From the NCBI GenBank assembly GCA_963082975.1, contig OY720350.1:43179851-43243850 (forward strand): DNA of 64,000 bases, written 5' to 3'. The stretch's first letter is position 1. Each line of letters opens with the position of its first letter. Made by a program: the position numbers and the translations under genes. This DNA is from Labia minor (taxonomy: Eukaryota > Arthropoda > Insecta > Dermaptera > Spongiphoridae). The notes beneath the pieces are model-generated. The model was not told the origin of the DNA. It saw only the letters and a program-made list of their open reading frames with translations, and searched no databases. Shown in pieces: positions 12,206 to 22,273 of this stretch.

Positions 12206-12600
12206 CTATCTATCTCTGTGGCTCAACGGTTCTTAGACGCAACAACCACATTTCTCCAAGTGTCCCTATCCTGAGCCAAATCCATCCAACTCCTACCCTC
12301 TCCCATCTCTCTTACATCCCTTCCTACGCATCCTTGGTCTTCCAAGTGGACGTTTTCCATCGCTCTCCCCACCAATGTCTTTTCCTCTCCCATTCTAGCC
12401 ACGTGCCCTGCCTTTCGCATCCTTTTCGCTTTTATAACCCTAACTATTTCTCGAGATGCATAGAAGTCATGAAAATCCTCGTTATGCAGTCTCCGCCATT
12501 CCCCGGTGTCCTCATCTTTTTTGGCTCATAAATGCTGGGAAGAATCCTATTCTAAAATTCTCTGAATCTACTCTCATCTGGTTCCAATTGGTCTGTCCAT
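12206..12600 (-). pseudogene. non-LTR retrotransposon ORF2 C-terminal remnant, copy 1
   Basis: The minus strand encodes pieces of the C-terminus typical of insect LINE reverse-transcriptase polyproteins. A frame with GHVARMGEEK is followed by a tail ending DTWRNVVVASKN. Upstream in other frames lie relics of the SRFR.FE..IL..IY.PK and NGGDCITR segments. Frameshifts and a stop break it. The 3' end reads GAGCCACAGAGATAGATAGA, and that GATA-rich end is shared by the two other copies in the window. The clade cannot be fixed without a phylogeny. Confidence 0.7.
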
Positions 12601-13185
12601 AATAACTAACTTTCTCTCTAATTTCTTACTTTTTATTTACTACCTTCAAGACAAATTTGAAGATCAAAATTTGAAAAGTTTATCCGGATCTATTGAGTCA
12701 TACGTATGTTTTACTAAGGTCTACAAATAATTAGTGAACAGAAATATTGAATTCGCGGTTTTTTTCTAATATCTGCATTAATGAAAATATCTTAATTTAT
12801 GTTGATCGATTTGGTCTGAACCCACATTGATATCCATCTAATATTTCCTCGTTCGTACTTATTGTGTATGTTAATGTATAATAGAGTATAATATTTCTTA
12901 ATCAGTTCATTTTGATATTTTATTTTCATATTGCTTGATTTTTATTCAATATTTTTAATTATAATGAAATCTGAGAAAATGCAAAGTTAGAGAGTTGAGA
13001 CAATTTATAAAAATAAAATTAACATAATTAATGTTATAAAACTATAGATAAATTAACAATATATACATTCATTAATAGTATTAATTTAAATTAATTTATT
13101 TATTTGTTTTTTATTATTAAGTTCATTTATAAATTTTTTTAACAATTTTTTAATAATGCTCGTAATTTTTGGGTTTGGTTGTGGG
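12601..13185. other. AT-rich intergenic DNA
   Basis: No supported feature. Confidence 0.55.
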
Positions 13186-13310
13186 AAAATGAAACAATGA
13201 AAAATGAAACATCCGGAAATAGCACTACGGGTTTCAGGTATGTACCAAATTTTTGCAATCCGTGCAACCGTTTGAAAATGCATACCGTGAATAAACTGAC
13301 AAACAGGTAC
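13186..13310 (-). mobile_element. HINE-like core fragment, unassigned family
   Basis: On the plus strand the order ACATCCGGAAATAGCACTAC, ACCAAATTTTTGCAATCCGT, GCAACCGTTTGAAAAT matches the order of blocks in family C (CCGGAA.., ACCAAATTTCAT.., GAGCCGTT). It is a diverged minus-strand core without recognisable ends. Confidence 0.4.
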
Positions 13311-14163
13311 ATCTTCTTATATATATATATAATTAACTGTTTAATAAATATTCAAAAAATGATGTTTCCACTTTTGAAATCTACAAAATTCTGATTAAAA
13401 AAAAGGATTAACATTTATAATTCTATATTATTATCATTTGAATCAATCTCCCTAGGTCGTAAATTTTAATTAAGGAAGGAAATATATCTCTTAAATGACA
13501 GCATAAAGAATGTGCCTTCAGGCTGAGAAGATGATAGACTGCTTCTGTCTAACGTAATATACCTGCCTTCTAATTATCTATATATTAGTATATAAATACT
13601 ATTCTGTTTATAAATGTTTAGGTATTTAATTTAGAACATAACCTCGATCTTATTTTTGATAATTGTTTTTTTTTAAAAAACTTTTCAATTCACTACCTCA
13701 TGCTTTATGCATCATTTCGATTTTATTTTATTTTTACGTTTTTTTTTTATTAATTCTTGACCCCAATTCGTTTTTGGTCCTGGATGGCATGTTTATCCTG
13801 TGAATTTCGACAATGTAAATATTTGGCAAAGATTTTTTTTTATTATTTATTTATTTATTTATTTATTTTTGATTTCCATGCTGCTGGTTTTTTTCTAATA
13901 TTTTTATTTCCGTTCTTTTTATTCATTCGCCTTTATTGACTCAAATATTGTCAATTCTAACATATCAGTATGTTTAAAGAGAAATTCGATTCAGATCACC
14001 TTTTAATGATGGAAATATTATAGAATAAAAATATCAACAAACACACACCCACACCCACATGCGCACACATTAATTTATAAATAAATAATAATAAATACAC
14101 ACAGAAAGAATTAAAATCATTGGATAAATTCCTGATATTTGTAATCAATATTTTTTATTTTTT
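13311..14163. other. AT-rich DNA with short microsatellites
   Basis: (TTTA)n at about 13842-13868 and a CACACCCACACCC tract near 14041-14070. No gene is supported; the open frame near 13757-13939 is low-complexity. Confidence 0.55.
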
Positions 14164-14418
14164 TTTAATTTAGTCTATCAAAAAACAAACAAGCTATATA
14201 TTTTTCACTTTCATAAAATTTTAGGTTTTAGTATTAATCTAGGTTGAAAAATTCTACAAAATATCATTATTTTAATCTATCTATAAGACCGAATTAAACG
14301 CCATTGAGATAGCACATGAATTAATATGTAAAATTAATAGAGATAAAAAATTTATTACAACATTAAGCATGGTATTATATATATATATATACATATATAT
14401 TACCCAATTTTTCTAAAT
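14164..14418 (+). repeat. dispersed segment D, copy 1 (about 255 bp)
   Basis: About 95% identical by eye to 35801-36059, from TTTAATTTAGTCTATCAAAA to CCCAATTTTTCTAAAT. It includes an (AT)n tract of different length in the two copies. It has no inverted termini and no coding frame. No HINE-A sequence adjoins this copy, whereas the other copy is sandwiched between two HINE-A ends. Confidence 0.8.
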
Positions 14419-15015
14419 GCTATTTAAATACTTATATTATAATTATTATATTCACATTAAATAATTATATTATGAAAGATCCTTTTATGTAGGTACTCGA
14501 ACACTAAAATTTCTATTGATTTTAAAATGAATCCATTTGAGGATGTTCAAAATTAAATTAAAAAAAAAAAAATAAATGTAAAAAATCTATGACATCATAG
14601 ATACCAAAAATTCTATTAAACCAATTCAAAAACAAAATTTTATAAGAACAAAAAATTTTGAATCAACTCCGCTTAGGCTATTTAATCTTAACAGATAAAT
14701 TCTAATAGAAATAGAGAGAAACTTTCTTCATAAATTCACAAATTGTGATGAACAAATAAATATTTGGCAAATCTTAATAAAAATGTCCCTTATTTAAAAT
14801 CAGAAACAAATTAATTACCTTGTAAAACAAATACTATGAATTATAGGAAAAATCAATTTAAAAGGAATTTTTTAAAAAAATTGATAAGTTTGAATATAGC
14901 CTATAAAATATATTATTATTTATGTTTAATATATTTCTAATATATTATTATTTATATTATTTAATATTATATTATTTATTTATTTTAGTCCGGCCTGGCT
15001 AATTTTTAGCAACTC
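14419..15015. other. AT-rich intergenic DNA
   Basis: No supported feature. Confidence 0.55.
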
Positions 15016-15049
15016 CAATAGTTTTATTTATTTAAATATTTGAGTTTTT

Positions 15050-15237
15050 TGAAGTGAAACTTCTTTAGCGGCGTCCTGACATTTGGTTGAGAATGGAGAG
15101 TGAATTGAAAAATTGAAATTTCGTAACGCGTTACGTTACGCTAGGTCCAAAGTCCATGGTGCGCATGCGCGCGAGTACGTTGACCCGGAATAATATTTCT
15201 CAGCTTCTACTGGGTCAAAGAATAAAAATTAGTATGA
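15050..15237 (-). mobile_element. Helentron-like 3' end, repeat R1 copy 1
   Basis: A ~185-bp unit repeated at 15379-15760. On the minus strand it runs from a CTGAGAAATATTATTCC region through GCGCGCATGCGCACC and CCAAATGTCAGGACGCC to a hairpin, GAAGTTTCACTTC, followed by a run of A. The same hairpin with similar context occurs at 16977-16994 and 22749-22763, downstream of a Helentron endonuclease. I infer that R1 is a 3' end of the same superfamily. Confidence 0.5.
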
Positions 15238-15378
15238 CTTATGATCAAAAGAGGGCGAGATCTCCACCTTGTCCAGTAGATATCGCAATTAAATACAATT
15301 TGAATTTAAATATATATTAATTTCAAAATTTGCCTAAACATTTATAAAAATAAATATACATATGAAATTTGTTATTTT
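15238..15378. other. spacer between R1 copies
   Basis: Holds GAGGGCGAGATCTCCACCTT beside GTCCAGTAGATATCGCAATT, which resembles a diverged HINE 3' end in minus orientation. The remainder is AT-rich. Confidence 0.3.
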
Positions 15379-15760
15379 TTTGAAGTGAAACTTCTTTAGC
15401 GGCGTCCTGACATTTGGTTGAGAATGGAGAGTGAATTGAAAAATTGAAATTTCGTAACGCATTCGTAACGCAAGAGAGAAAAAAGATATAGATATAACGA
15501 GTGAGAATGAGATAGCCTCTATCTCCGTCTCTCTTTTGTGCGGTGTTTCGTTGTTGAGAAAGAGGCTATCTGCGTCTTTCTTTTGTCCGGTCTTTCGTCT
15601 TTGAGAAAGAGGCTATCTGCGTCTTCGTTTTGTGCTGTCTTTCGTTCTAATACCCTCTCGCTAGGTCCAAAGTCCACGGCGCGCATGCGCGCTAGTACGT
15701 TGACGCGGAATAATATTTCTCAGCCTCTGCTGGGTCAAAGAATAAAAATTAGTATGTGAC
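15379..15760 (-). mobile_element. Helentron-like 3' end, repeat R1 copy 2, with minisatellite
   Basis: The same ends as R1 copy 1 and the same orientation, but with about 180 bp extra between the CGTAACGC and CTAGGTCCAAAG blocks. The extra sequence is an approximately 48-bp minisatellite in about three units at 15505-15655 (GAGAAAGAGGCTATCTGCGT per unit). Confidence 0.55.
15505..15655. repeat. ~48-bp minisatellite, about 3 units
   Basis: Successive units carry GAGATAGCCTCTATCTCCGT, GAGAAAGAGGCTATCTGCGT and GAGAAAGAGGCTATCTGCGT, each followed by a CTTTTGTxCxGTxTTTCGT block. The array is absent from R1 copy 1, so it expanded or was lost within one copy. Confidence 0.65.
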
Positions 15761-16184
15761 CTCACAGTTACCGCCTTTTAGATATATATCTATTCTTAAA
15801 ATAAAATTAAAAATATTTATATTATATTCATATATATGTAAAATAATAATTATATTATTTTAATATTCCTATAAGTTGGTATCACAATTTATTATTATTA
15901 TGAATTATTTATAAGTAATTAATATTATTAATTGGTATTAATAAATAAATAATATTAATTATATTAACTTAATATTTCTAACTTTTATTACAATAATGAG
16001 ACGGAATTGTTGTGTGTTAAATTAGATTTAATTAAAGATTGAATTTAGAATAATTAAAAGGGTTATTGAAACCGCGTATGCTGATTAGGGAATGACAAGA
16101 TTGAATAGGTTCAATTAAAAAATGCTTATATAAAATTATAACTAAAAATGATTTATTTAATAAAACTATAAGAATTTAAATTAC
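15761..16184. other. AT-rich intergenic DNA
   Basis: No supported feature. Confidence 0.5.
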
Positions 16185-16635
16185 AATTTAATTAATTTTT
16201 TGTGAATAAATAAACATATATAAAAAACTATATATAAAATTTGAATTTTCATTTATTCATTCATTTAAAATTATTTTCCGATTGTTCCTTTAAAATAACC
16301 CCTCTTAGGGGGTCGGAAGGGGAGGCAACATAAGGGAATTTTCTTTCACTTTGTTATTGGGAAAAACCAGGGGGGGGGACAGTCTTACCAGGAAAAACCC
16401 AAATTGTCAGCGTCCACTCTGGGGTTTTAAACAGTTTTAAAGGAAATGTTAATTATAAGTTCATTTCTCAACGAGTTGTATCTTTAAATTATTTTTATTA
16501 ATTTAATTAATTTTAATTAATATATAGCCAATAATAGTTTATTATAGCTAATAATTTTTTAATTTTTAGTGTAATTTGCATGATCATTATTTATATAAAA
16601 AAATAAACACATTTTGCAATTTCCCAGAAAGGCTT
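16185..16635 (+). repeat. dispersed segment S, copy 1
   Basis: Nearly identical to 19535-20045, which lies inside the hAT transposon upstream of its transposase. The segment includes the hairpin CCCCTCTTAGGGG and a GGGGTTTTAAACAGTTTTAA block and ends at TTTCCCAGAAAGGCT. A short piece of its start also appears near 45020-45060. No coding frame. Confidence 0.75.
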
Positions 16636-16905
16636 ATAATGTCAAGCTCCCACATGTGTCCATTACAATTAAGAATAAGTAAGTTATGTTTGTCACGTTC
16701 ACACTTCCACATGTGAACATTACAATTGAAATAGTAAGTTTATGATTCGACATAATTTGCAATGTATCAATCAACCTCTTAAAATTAAGGTTCTTAGCAT
16801 TTAGCAGGTAAAACACTTGGCGAGAGTCATTCAATTGAAAATTGCAAGGGTGGACTTGTTAATTGTATGTGCTTGGAAATATTCTTTGTAGGAGAGGGCA
16901 GTGTG
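16636..16905. other. spacer with a short internal duplication
   Basis: CCCACATGTGTCCATTACAATT and CCACATGTGAACATTACAATT repeat about 70 bp apart (near 16649 and 16708). No gene. Confidence 0.45.
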
Positions 16906-17020
16906 GTTTATTTTTCTCTATTTCTCTCTCACTCACACTCTCAACTAAAATTTATCTTATTCTCTAGATTGTAAGAAGTTTCACTTCCGCCACGTGTACG
17001 ATGCTGCACATTTTGCTTTT
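16906..17020 (+). mobile_element. Helentron 3' end T, uninterrupted copy
   Basis: Runs from TTTATTTTTCTCTATTTCTC through CTCTAGATTGTAAGAAGTTT and the hairpin GAAGTTTCACTTC to GCACATTTTGCTTTTTTT. It is the empty-site paralogue of 19271-19332 plus 22746-22800, where the hAT transposon has inserted after CTCTAGAT. Confidence 0.75.
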
Positions 17021-17351
17021 TTTAATATTAAAAAATATTTAATTTGAGATTAATTATATGTAAAAAGATCAACTATCAAATAGATTCAAACTTTTATTTT
17101 CTTTGATTAGATTATAATTAAATATTATTTATATTATTTAAAAATTATTATTTTTCTATTTATTAAGGATGTCTATTAAAAAATTGTAATTAACCTTATC
17201 ATATGTCAAATATTATAGCTAAGTTTTTTTGAATTTTTTAAAATTTTTTATATAATTAATCTCAAATTAAATATTTTTTAATATTAAAAAATAACAAATT
17301 TCATATGTATATTTATTTATTTTTAATATTAAACGTATTTCATATTTTTTG
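17021..17351. repeat. inverted repeat pair, ~45 bp arms
   Basis: TTTAATATTAAAAAATATTT plus AATTTGAGATTAATTATAT at about 17020-17060 recurs inverted at about 17250-17292. The arms could form a long cruciform directly upstream of the satellite. Confidence 0.55.
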
Positions 17352-18306
17352 AGAGAGATTAATAAATATATATATATTTTATTAAAAATAAATATTTTTA
17401 ATTTTATTTCGAAATTAAATAATGAATTTTAAAATATTTTAAATATAAAAAAATGTTAATACAATATCATTTAAAAAAAAAAGCGGGATTAATAAATATA
17501 TATATATATTTTATTAAAAATAAATATTTTTAATTTTATTTCGAAATTAAATAATAAATTTTAAAATATTTTAAATATAAAATTTCGAAATTAAATAATG
17601 AATTTTAAAATATTTTAAATATAAACAAATGTTAATACAATATCATTTAAAAAAAAAGCGGGATTAATAAATATATATATATATTTTATTAAAAATAAAT
17701 ATTTTTAATTTTATTTCGAAATTAAATAATAAATTTTAAAATATTTTAAATATAAAATTTCGAAATTAAATAATGAATTTTAAAATATTTTAAATATAAA
17801 AAAATGTTAATACAATATCATTTAAAAAAAAAGCGGGATTAATAAATATATATATATATTTTATTAAAAATAAATATTTTTAATTTTATTTCGAAATTAA
17901 ATAATAAATTTTAAAATATTTTAAATATAAAATTTCGAAATTAAATAATGAATTTTAAAATATTTTAAATATAAAAAAATGTTAATACAATATCATTTAA
18001 AAAAAAAGCGGGATTAATAAATATATATATATATTTTATTAAAAATAAATATTTTTAATTTTATTTCGAAATTAAATAATAAATTTTAAAATATTTTAAA
18101 TATAAAATTTCGAAATTAAATAATGAATTTTAAAATATTTTAAATATAAAAAAATGTTAATACAATATCATTTAAAAAAAAAGCGGGATTAATAAATATA
18201 TATATATATTTTATTAAAAATAAATATTTTTAATTTTATTTCGAAATTAAATAATAAATTTTAAAATATTTTAAATATAAAAAAAATATTAATACAAAAT
18301 TAAAAA
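17352..18306 (+). repeat. 175-bp satellite array, four full units plus two short ends
   Basis: The marker GCGGGATTAATAAATATATA recurs at 17483, 17658, 17833, 18008 and 18183, a spacing of exactly 175 bp. Each full unit contains two copies of TAATRAATTTTAAAATATTT about 44 bp apart. The first (about 131 bp) and last (about 124 bp) units lack one of these. Full units differ by only a base or two. The array ends at AAAGGCGGGAG and leads into the Helentron remnant. Confidence 0.9.
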
Positions 18307-18791
18307 AAGGCGGGAGTAAAATTTCAAAATGGATGCCATTTACGTCACCCATATATAATTTTCAATTAAGAAATTAATAATGAAGCTGTAAGTTTCAAGA
18401 GATGTAATCAATAAAACTCAATTTTTCTTTATTTCTTTATAAATACTATATCTAGTGTGAATTTGAAAAAAATCGTTAGAGCGGTTTTTGAGAACCAATG
18501 GTTATAGATAAATAGATAGATATATACAATTTTAGCTAGCATAATAAGATAAGATATATATCGTGAAATAATTAAAATTCTCAAGTCAAATATACAGCGT
18601 GCACGCATACCGACGCATGTAATTGTGTGTGTGAACATGGTCGGCGATTCACACGCCAACACATACAGTTATGTGCGTCGATGACCATTCACGTTATTTA
18701 TCCGAATCTCAACATTACTTAAACACTACTAAATCAATTTAAAATTATTATTGCATTTAAAACTGCTTTTCTCTACTCCACAGATTTCACT
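18307..18791 (+). mobile_element. Helentron remnant, region 5' of the endonuclease
   Basis: GGATGCCATTTACGTCACCC followed by ATATATAATTTTCAATTAAG resembles the GACGTCATATAATTTTAAAT part of family C. AAAAATCGTTAGAGCGGTTTTTGAG and GATA-type microsatellite sequence follow, as in many HINE-type repeats. No helicase or Rep coding is visible, so the element is deleted or rearranged upstream. Confidence 0.45.
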
Positions 18792-19198
18792 ATGCCGAAA
18801 AAAAATAACGACCAAAATTTAGACGATATTATTTATTTCATACACCGTTCACTACTGGTTTATAGCCACACAGGTGCTAATGCACTTGAACGAGGCGAAG
18901 ATAAAATCCCTCTAATTCTCGGGGGAGATTTTAATGTAAATTTTGGATCTGAGATGATTCGTTGCCGTTGATCAACTTTCTTCGAGAAACATTTGGTCTG
19001 CTTATAAATAACGATCCCAAGGAATCAACAACAAAATCTGGAACTACAATAGATGCTGTTTTTACACGTTATATAGAAAATATCGAATCACGAACATATA
19101 TATCTTATTTTAGTTATCACAAGCCATTAATATCAGTATTACCAATTGAAGCACCAACCGACAATAGTACAGGCAATGTAGATATGATGATAGAGTAG
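18792..19198 (+). pseudogene. Helentron endonuclease domain, frameshifted remnant
   Basis: Two overlapping frames encode the end of an exonuclease-endonuclease-phosphatase (AP-like) domain. The first, from ATG 18792, gives IPLILGGDFNVNFGSE (the GDFN motif) and then stops at about 18972. The second, read after a one-base shift around 18950, gives PLINFLRETFGLLINNDPKE, then KSGTTIDAVFTRYIEN and TYISYFSYHKPLISV, closing at TAG 19196-19198. GDFN plus the TTIDAVF...SYHKP end is what I recall from the C-terminus of Helentron Rep-helicase-endonuclease proteins. Only this final domain is present; Rep and helicase are absent. The 3' end of the same element (with the GAAGTTTCACTTC hairpin) follows within about 75 bp but is split by the hAT insertion. 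Non-functional as it stands. Confidence 0.65.
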
Positions 19199-19270
19199 AT
19201 AATAATAATAATAAAGCGAATATTTGTTACGAAAATTTTATACTGTTATATGTCTTTCGAAATGATCCCT

Positions 19271-19332
19271 TTATTTTTCTCTATTTCTCTCTCACTCACA
19301 CTCTCAACTAAAATTTATCTTATTCTCTAGAT
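19271..19332 (+). mobile_element. Helentron 3' end T, left part of interrupted copy
   Basis: Same sequence as 16906-16970, ending with CTCTAGAT, the 8 bp duplicated by the hAT insertion. It resumes at 22746. Confidence 0.75.
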
Positions 19333-19534
19333 CAGTGGTTCTTAAACTGTGGTCCGCGGACCCCTGGGGGTCCGCGAAGCCTTTACTGGGGGTCCGCGGT
19401 CCTCGGAAAAAAATCATCGTAAAAATATATACATATATAAATATTTAAAGTTCATTGTTTAACTATATCCTCCTAGAGAATTACGGCTATAATTTAATAC
19501 TATTAATAATACTATTTTATTTTATTAAATTGAT

Positions 19535-20045
19535 AATTATGTCAATTAATTTTTTGTGAATAAATAAACATATATAAAAAACTATATATAAAATTTGAAT
19601 TTTCATCCATTCATTCATTTAAAATCATTTTTCGATTGTTCCTTTAAAATAACCCCTCTTAGGGGCTCGGAAGGGGAGGCATATAAGGGAATTTTCTTTC
19701 ACTTTGTTATTGGGGAAAACCAGGGGAGGGGACAGTCTTACCCGGAAAAACCCAAATTGTCAGCGTCCACTCTGGGGTTTTAAACAGTTTTAAAGCAAAT
19801 GTTAATTATAAGTTCATTTCTCAACGAGTTGTATCTTTAAATTATTTTTATTAATGTTAATTATAAGTTCATTTCTCAACGAGTTGTATCTTTAAATTAT
19901 TTTTATTAATTTAATTAATTATAATTAAATTATAGCTAATAATAGTTTATTATAGCTAATAATTTTTTTTAATTTTTAGTGTAATTTGCATGATCATTAT
20001 TTTATAAAAACACTAAACACATTTTGCAATTTCCCAGAAAGGCTG
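19535..20045 (+). repeat. dispersed segment S, copy 2, with 55-bp tandem duplication
   Basis: Matches 16185-16635 except that the block TGTTAATTATAAGTTCATTT onward is duplicated in tandem with a 55-bp period (19800-19909). Either S is part of the hAT 5' region and the 16185 copy is a relic, or S inserted into the hAT. Confidence 0.75.
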
Positions 20046-20098
20046 TTTTTGAGAGTAAGTATAAGTTAGTTTTATGAATAAAAAATATTTATTTTAAT

Positions 20099-20182
20099 AA
20101 TATTTTAGAATCAAATTACGAAATTAATAATATTTTAGAATCAAATTACGAAATTAATAATATTTTAGAATCAAATTACGAA
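20099..20182 (+). repeat. 30-bp tandem repeat, three copies
   Basis: TATTTTAGAATCAAATTACG starts at 20101, 20131 and 20161, exactly 30 bp apart, in the region upstream of the transposase. ATTTAAAATGAT-type near repeats follow. Confidence 0.85.
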
Positions 20183-20413
20183 ATATATTTATTATATAAA
20201 TTAATATTCATTTAAAATGATATTAAATCATTTATTTAAAATGATTTAAAACATTTATTAAAATGATTTAAAACATTCATTTAAAATGATATTAAAACAT
20301 TCATTTAAAATCATATTAAAACATAGCTAGTAAATAATAATTCGTTATATTTATATTATATTTATATTATATTTATATTATTGTAGTTCAATGTTAATAA
20401 ATTACTCCATAAA

Positions 20414-22273
20414 ATGGATCGTTGGCTACAAACTGGTTCAACACAGAAACGGAAAGAATCAGATGATGAGGCATCAACAGCAAACTCTACCAAGAAACGC
20501 AAAACTAGAAAATATTCGGATGATTATTTATCATTTGGATTTACTTATATTTGCAACAATGATGTGGAAAGACCAGTCTGCGTTCTATGTCAGGAAAGTT
20601 TATCCAATGAAAGTATGAAACCTGCTAATCTCAGACGTCATTTACAAACAAAGCACAGCGAGCATGTTAGTAAGTCTATCGAATTTTTTAAAATGAAAAA
20701 AGAAGAACTTAATTCAAGTCAGAAATTGATGGTAAAGACGGGATCTGGTGGTATGAGTAAGAAAGCAGTAATGGCATCATATGAAGTAGCTCTACTTATT
20801 GCTAAAGCAGGAAAGCCGCATAATATAGCAGAGCAATTAATTCTTCCTGCTACAAAAGTAATTACAAATATAATGTTAGGAACTAAAGCAGCAAACGATA
20901 TAAATTTGATTTCATTATCAAATGATACGGTTAAGAATAGGATTGAAGACATGTCATGTAATATAAAAGAAGAATTAATATCGAGAGTGCGCAAAAGTCA
21001 CTATTACTCATTACAATTGGATGAAAGTACTGATGTCACTAATAATGCCAATTTGTTAGCTTTCATTAGATATGAGTTTGAAAATCAAATACAAGAAGAT
21101 GTATTGTTTTGTGATTCACTACCTTCACGAACGACAGCTAATGACATATTTAACAGTTTGAATAATTTTATAACCGAAAATGAAATAGAGTGGCCAAAAT
21201 GTGTTGGAATTTGCACTGATGGTGCTCGTGCAATGTCAGGTACAAGAACTGGATTGATTGCTCTTATTAAAAATGTTGCGCCTCAGGTTGTTTGGAATCA
21301 TTGCTGCATTCACAGAGAATCATTAGCAGCCAAAAATATGTCACCAGATTTGAAAAGAACATTAGACGAAGTAGTTAAAATTGTCAATTTCATTAAGGCT
21401 CGTCCACTTAATTCCAGAGTTTTTAAAATTTTGTGTGAGGAAATGGGTAGTCAACATACACATTTATTATTACATACAGATGTACGTTGGTTGTCCCGCG
21501 GGAAAGTACTCATTCGCCTTTTTGAGCTTCGAGATGAAATACGATTGTTTTTAATAGATGCGCATTTTGAACTGACCGAATGTTTCAATGATTTTATCTG
21601 GTTAGCTAAGGTGGCTTACTTGACTGATATTTTTACAAAATTGAACGAACTTAATTTGAGCCTGCAAGGTACTGTTGTAAATATATTTAAAGTTGAAGAT
21701 AAAATAGAAGCAATGATTAAAAAAATCGACTTGTGGTCGAAACGCATCCAGAACGGTGTATATGAGTCTTTTCCAACTCTCAATGATTTCATAGAAAGCT
21801 CCAGTGAAAAATTGCTTAATCAAACGCGTCAATTATTTGTTGAACATTTAATTACTTTGAAAAGCAACTTCAGGAAGTATTTTTCTACTCCTGATCCTTG
21901 CAATAACTGGATCAGAGATCCATTTAATATGGAAATTACAAATGCTAAACATTTATCTGCACCTGAACAAGATATTCTCGTGGAATTATCATGTGATACA
22001 ACTTATAAACTAAAATTTAACAAAACTGAATTGAGCAACTTTTGGTTACTTCTCAGGTCAGATTATCCTGCGCTTGCAAATAAAGCACTTCAACACTTGA
22101 TTCCATTCTGCACAACATATTTATGCGAACAAGCTTTTTCGGTACTATTTTATATTAAGTCTAAATATAGAAACAAATTAAATGTAGAGCCGGATCTTAG
22201 ATTAAAAGTTTCCAATATTAAGCCAGATATTGAGATTCTTGTTTCAAGAAAACAACTGCATACATCTCATTAA
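20414..22273 (+). CDS. hAT transposase (ZBED/SCAND3-like), intact 619 aa
   Basis: Encodes the enzyme that cuts and pastes the surrounding hAT element, acting in the nucleus. The N-terminus is basic with KKRKTRK at residues 27-33, a likely nuclear signal. A BED-type zinc finger follows (C56, C59, H76, H81). The RNase H-like core shows the hAT catalytic residues: D203 in LQLDESTD, D269 in CTDGARAMSG, a CxxH-like pair in CCIHRE (297-302), and E572 in CEQAFSV near the C-terminal dimerisation region. There is no internal stop or frameshift over 619 codons, and the length is usual for ZBED5/SCAND3-like hAT proteins. The ATG at 20414 is the first in this frame. The stop is TAA at 22271-22273, with the 3' terminal repeat 460 bp beyond. 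Splicing is not needed. Activity is not shown by sequence, but the terminal repeats, duplication and open frame are all kept. Confidence 0.92.
   Translation: MDRWLQTGSTQKRKESDDEASTANSTKKRKTRKYSDDYLSFGFTYICNNDVERPVCVLCQESLSNESMKPANLRRHLQTKHSEHVSKSIEFFKMKKEELNSSQKLMVKTGSGGMSKKAVMASYEVALLIAKAGKPHNIAEQLILPATKVITNIMLGTKAANDINLISLSNDTVKNRIEDMSCNIKEELISRVRKSHYYSLQLDESTDVTNNANLLAFIRYEFENQIQEDVLFCDSLPSRTTANDIFNSLNNFITENEIEWPKCVGICTDGARAMSGTRTGLIALIKNVAPQVVWNHCCIHRESLAAKNMSPDLKRTLDEVVKIVNFIKARPLNSRVFKILCEEMGSQHTHLLLHTDVRWLSRGKVLIRLFELRDEIRLFLIDAHFELTECFNDFIWLAKVAYLTDIFTKLNELNLSLQGTVVNIFKVEDKIEAMIKKIDLWSKRIQNGVYESFPTLNDFIESSSEKLLNQTRQLFVEHLITLKSNFRKYFSTPDPCNNWIRDPFNMEITNAKHLSAPEQDILVELSCDTTYKLKFNKTELSNFWLLLRSDYPALANKALQHLIPFCTTYLCEQAFSVLFYIKSKYRNKLNVEPDLRLKVSNIKPDIEILVSRKQLHTSH

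Noticed and set aside
17352..18306. CRISPR-like array
   Set aside because: Units are directly tandem with no unique spacers and are pure AT satellite in a eukaryotic context.
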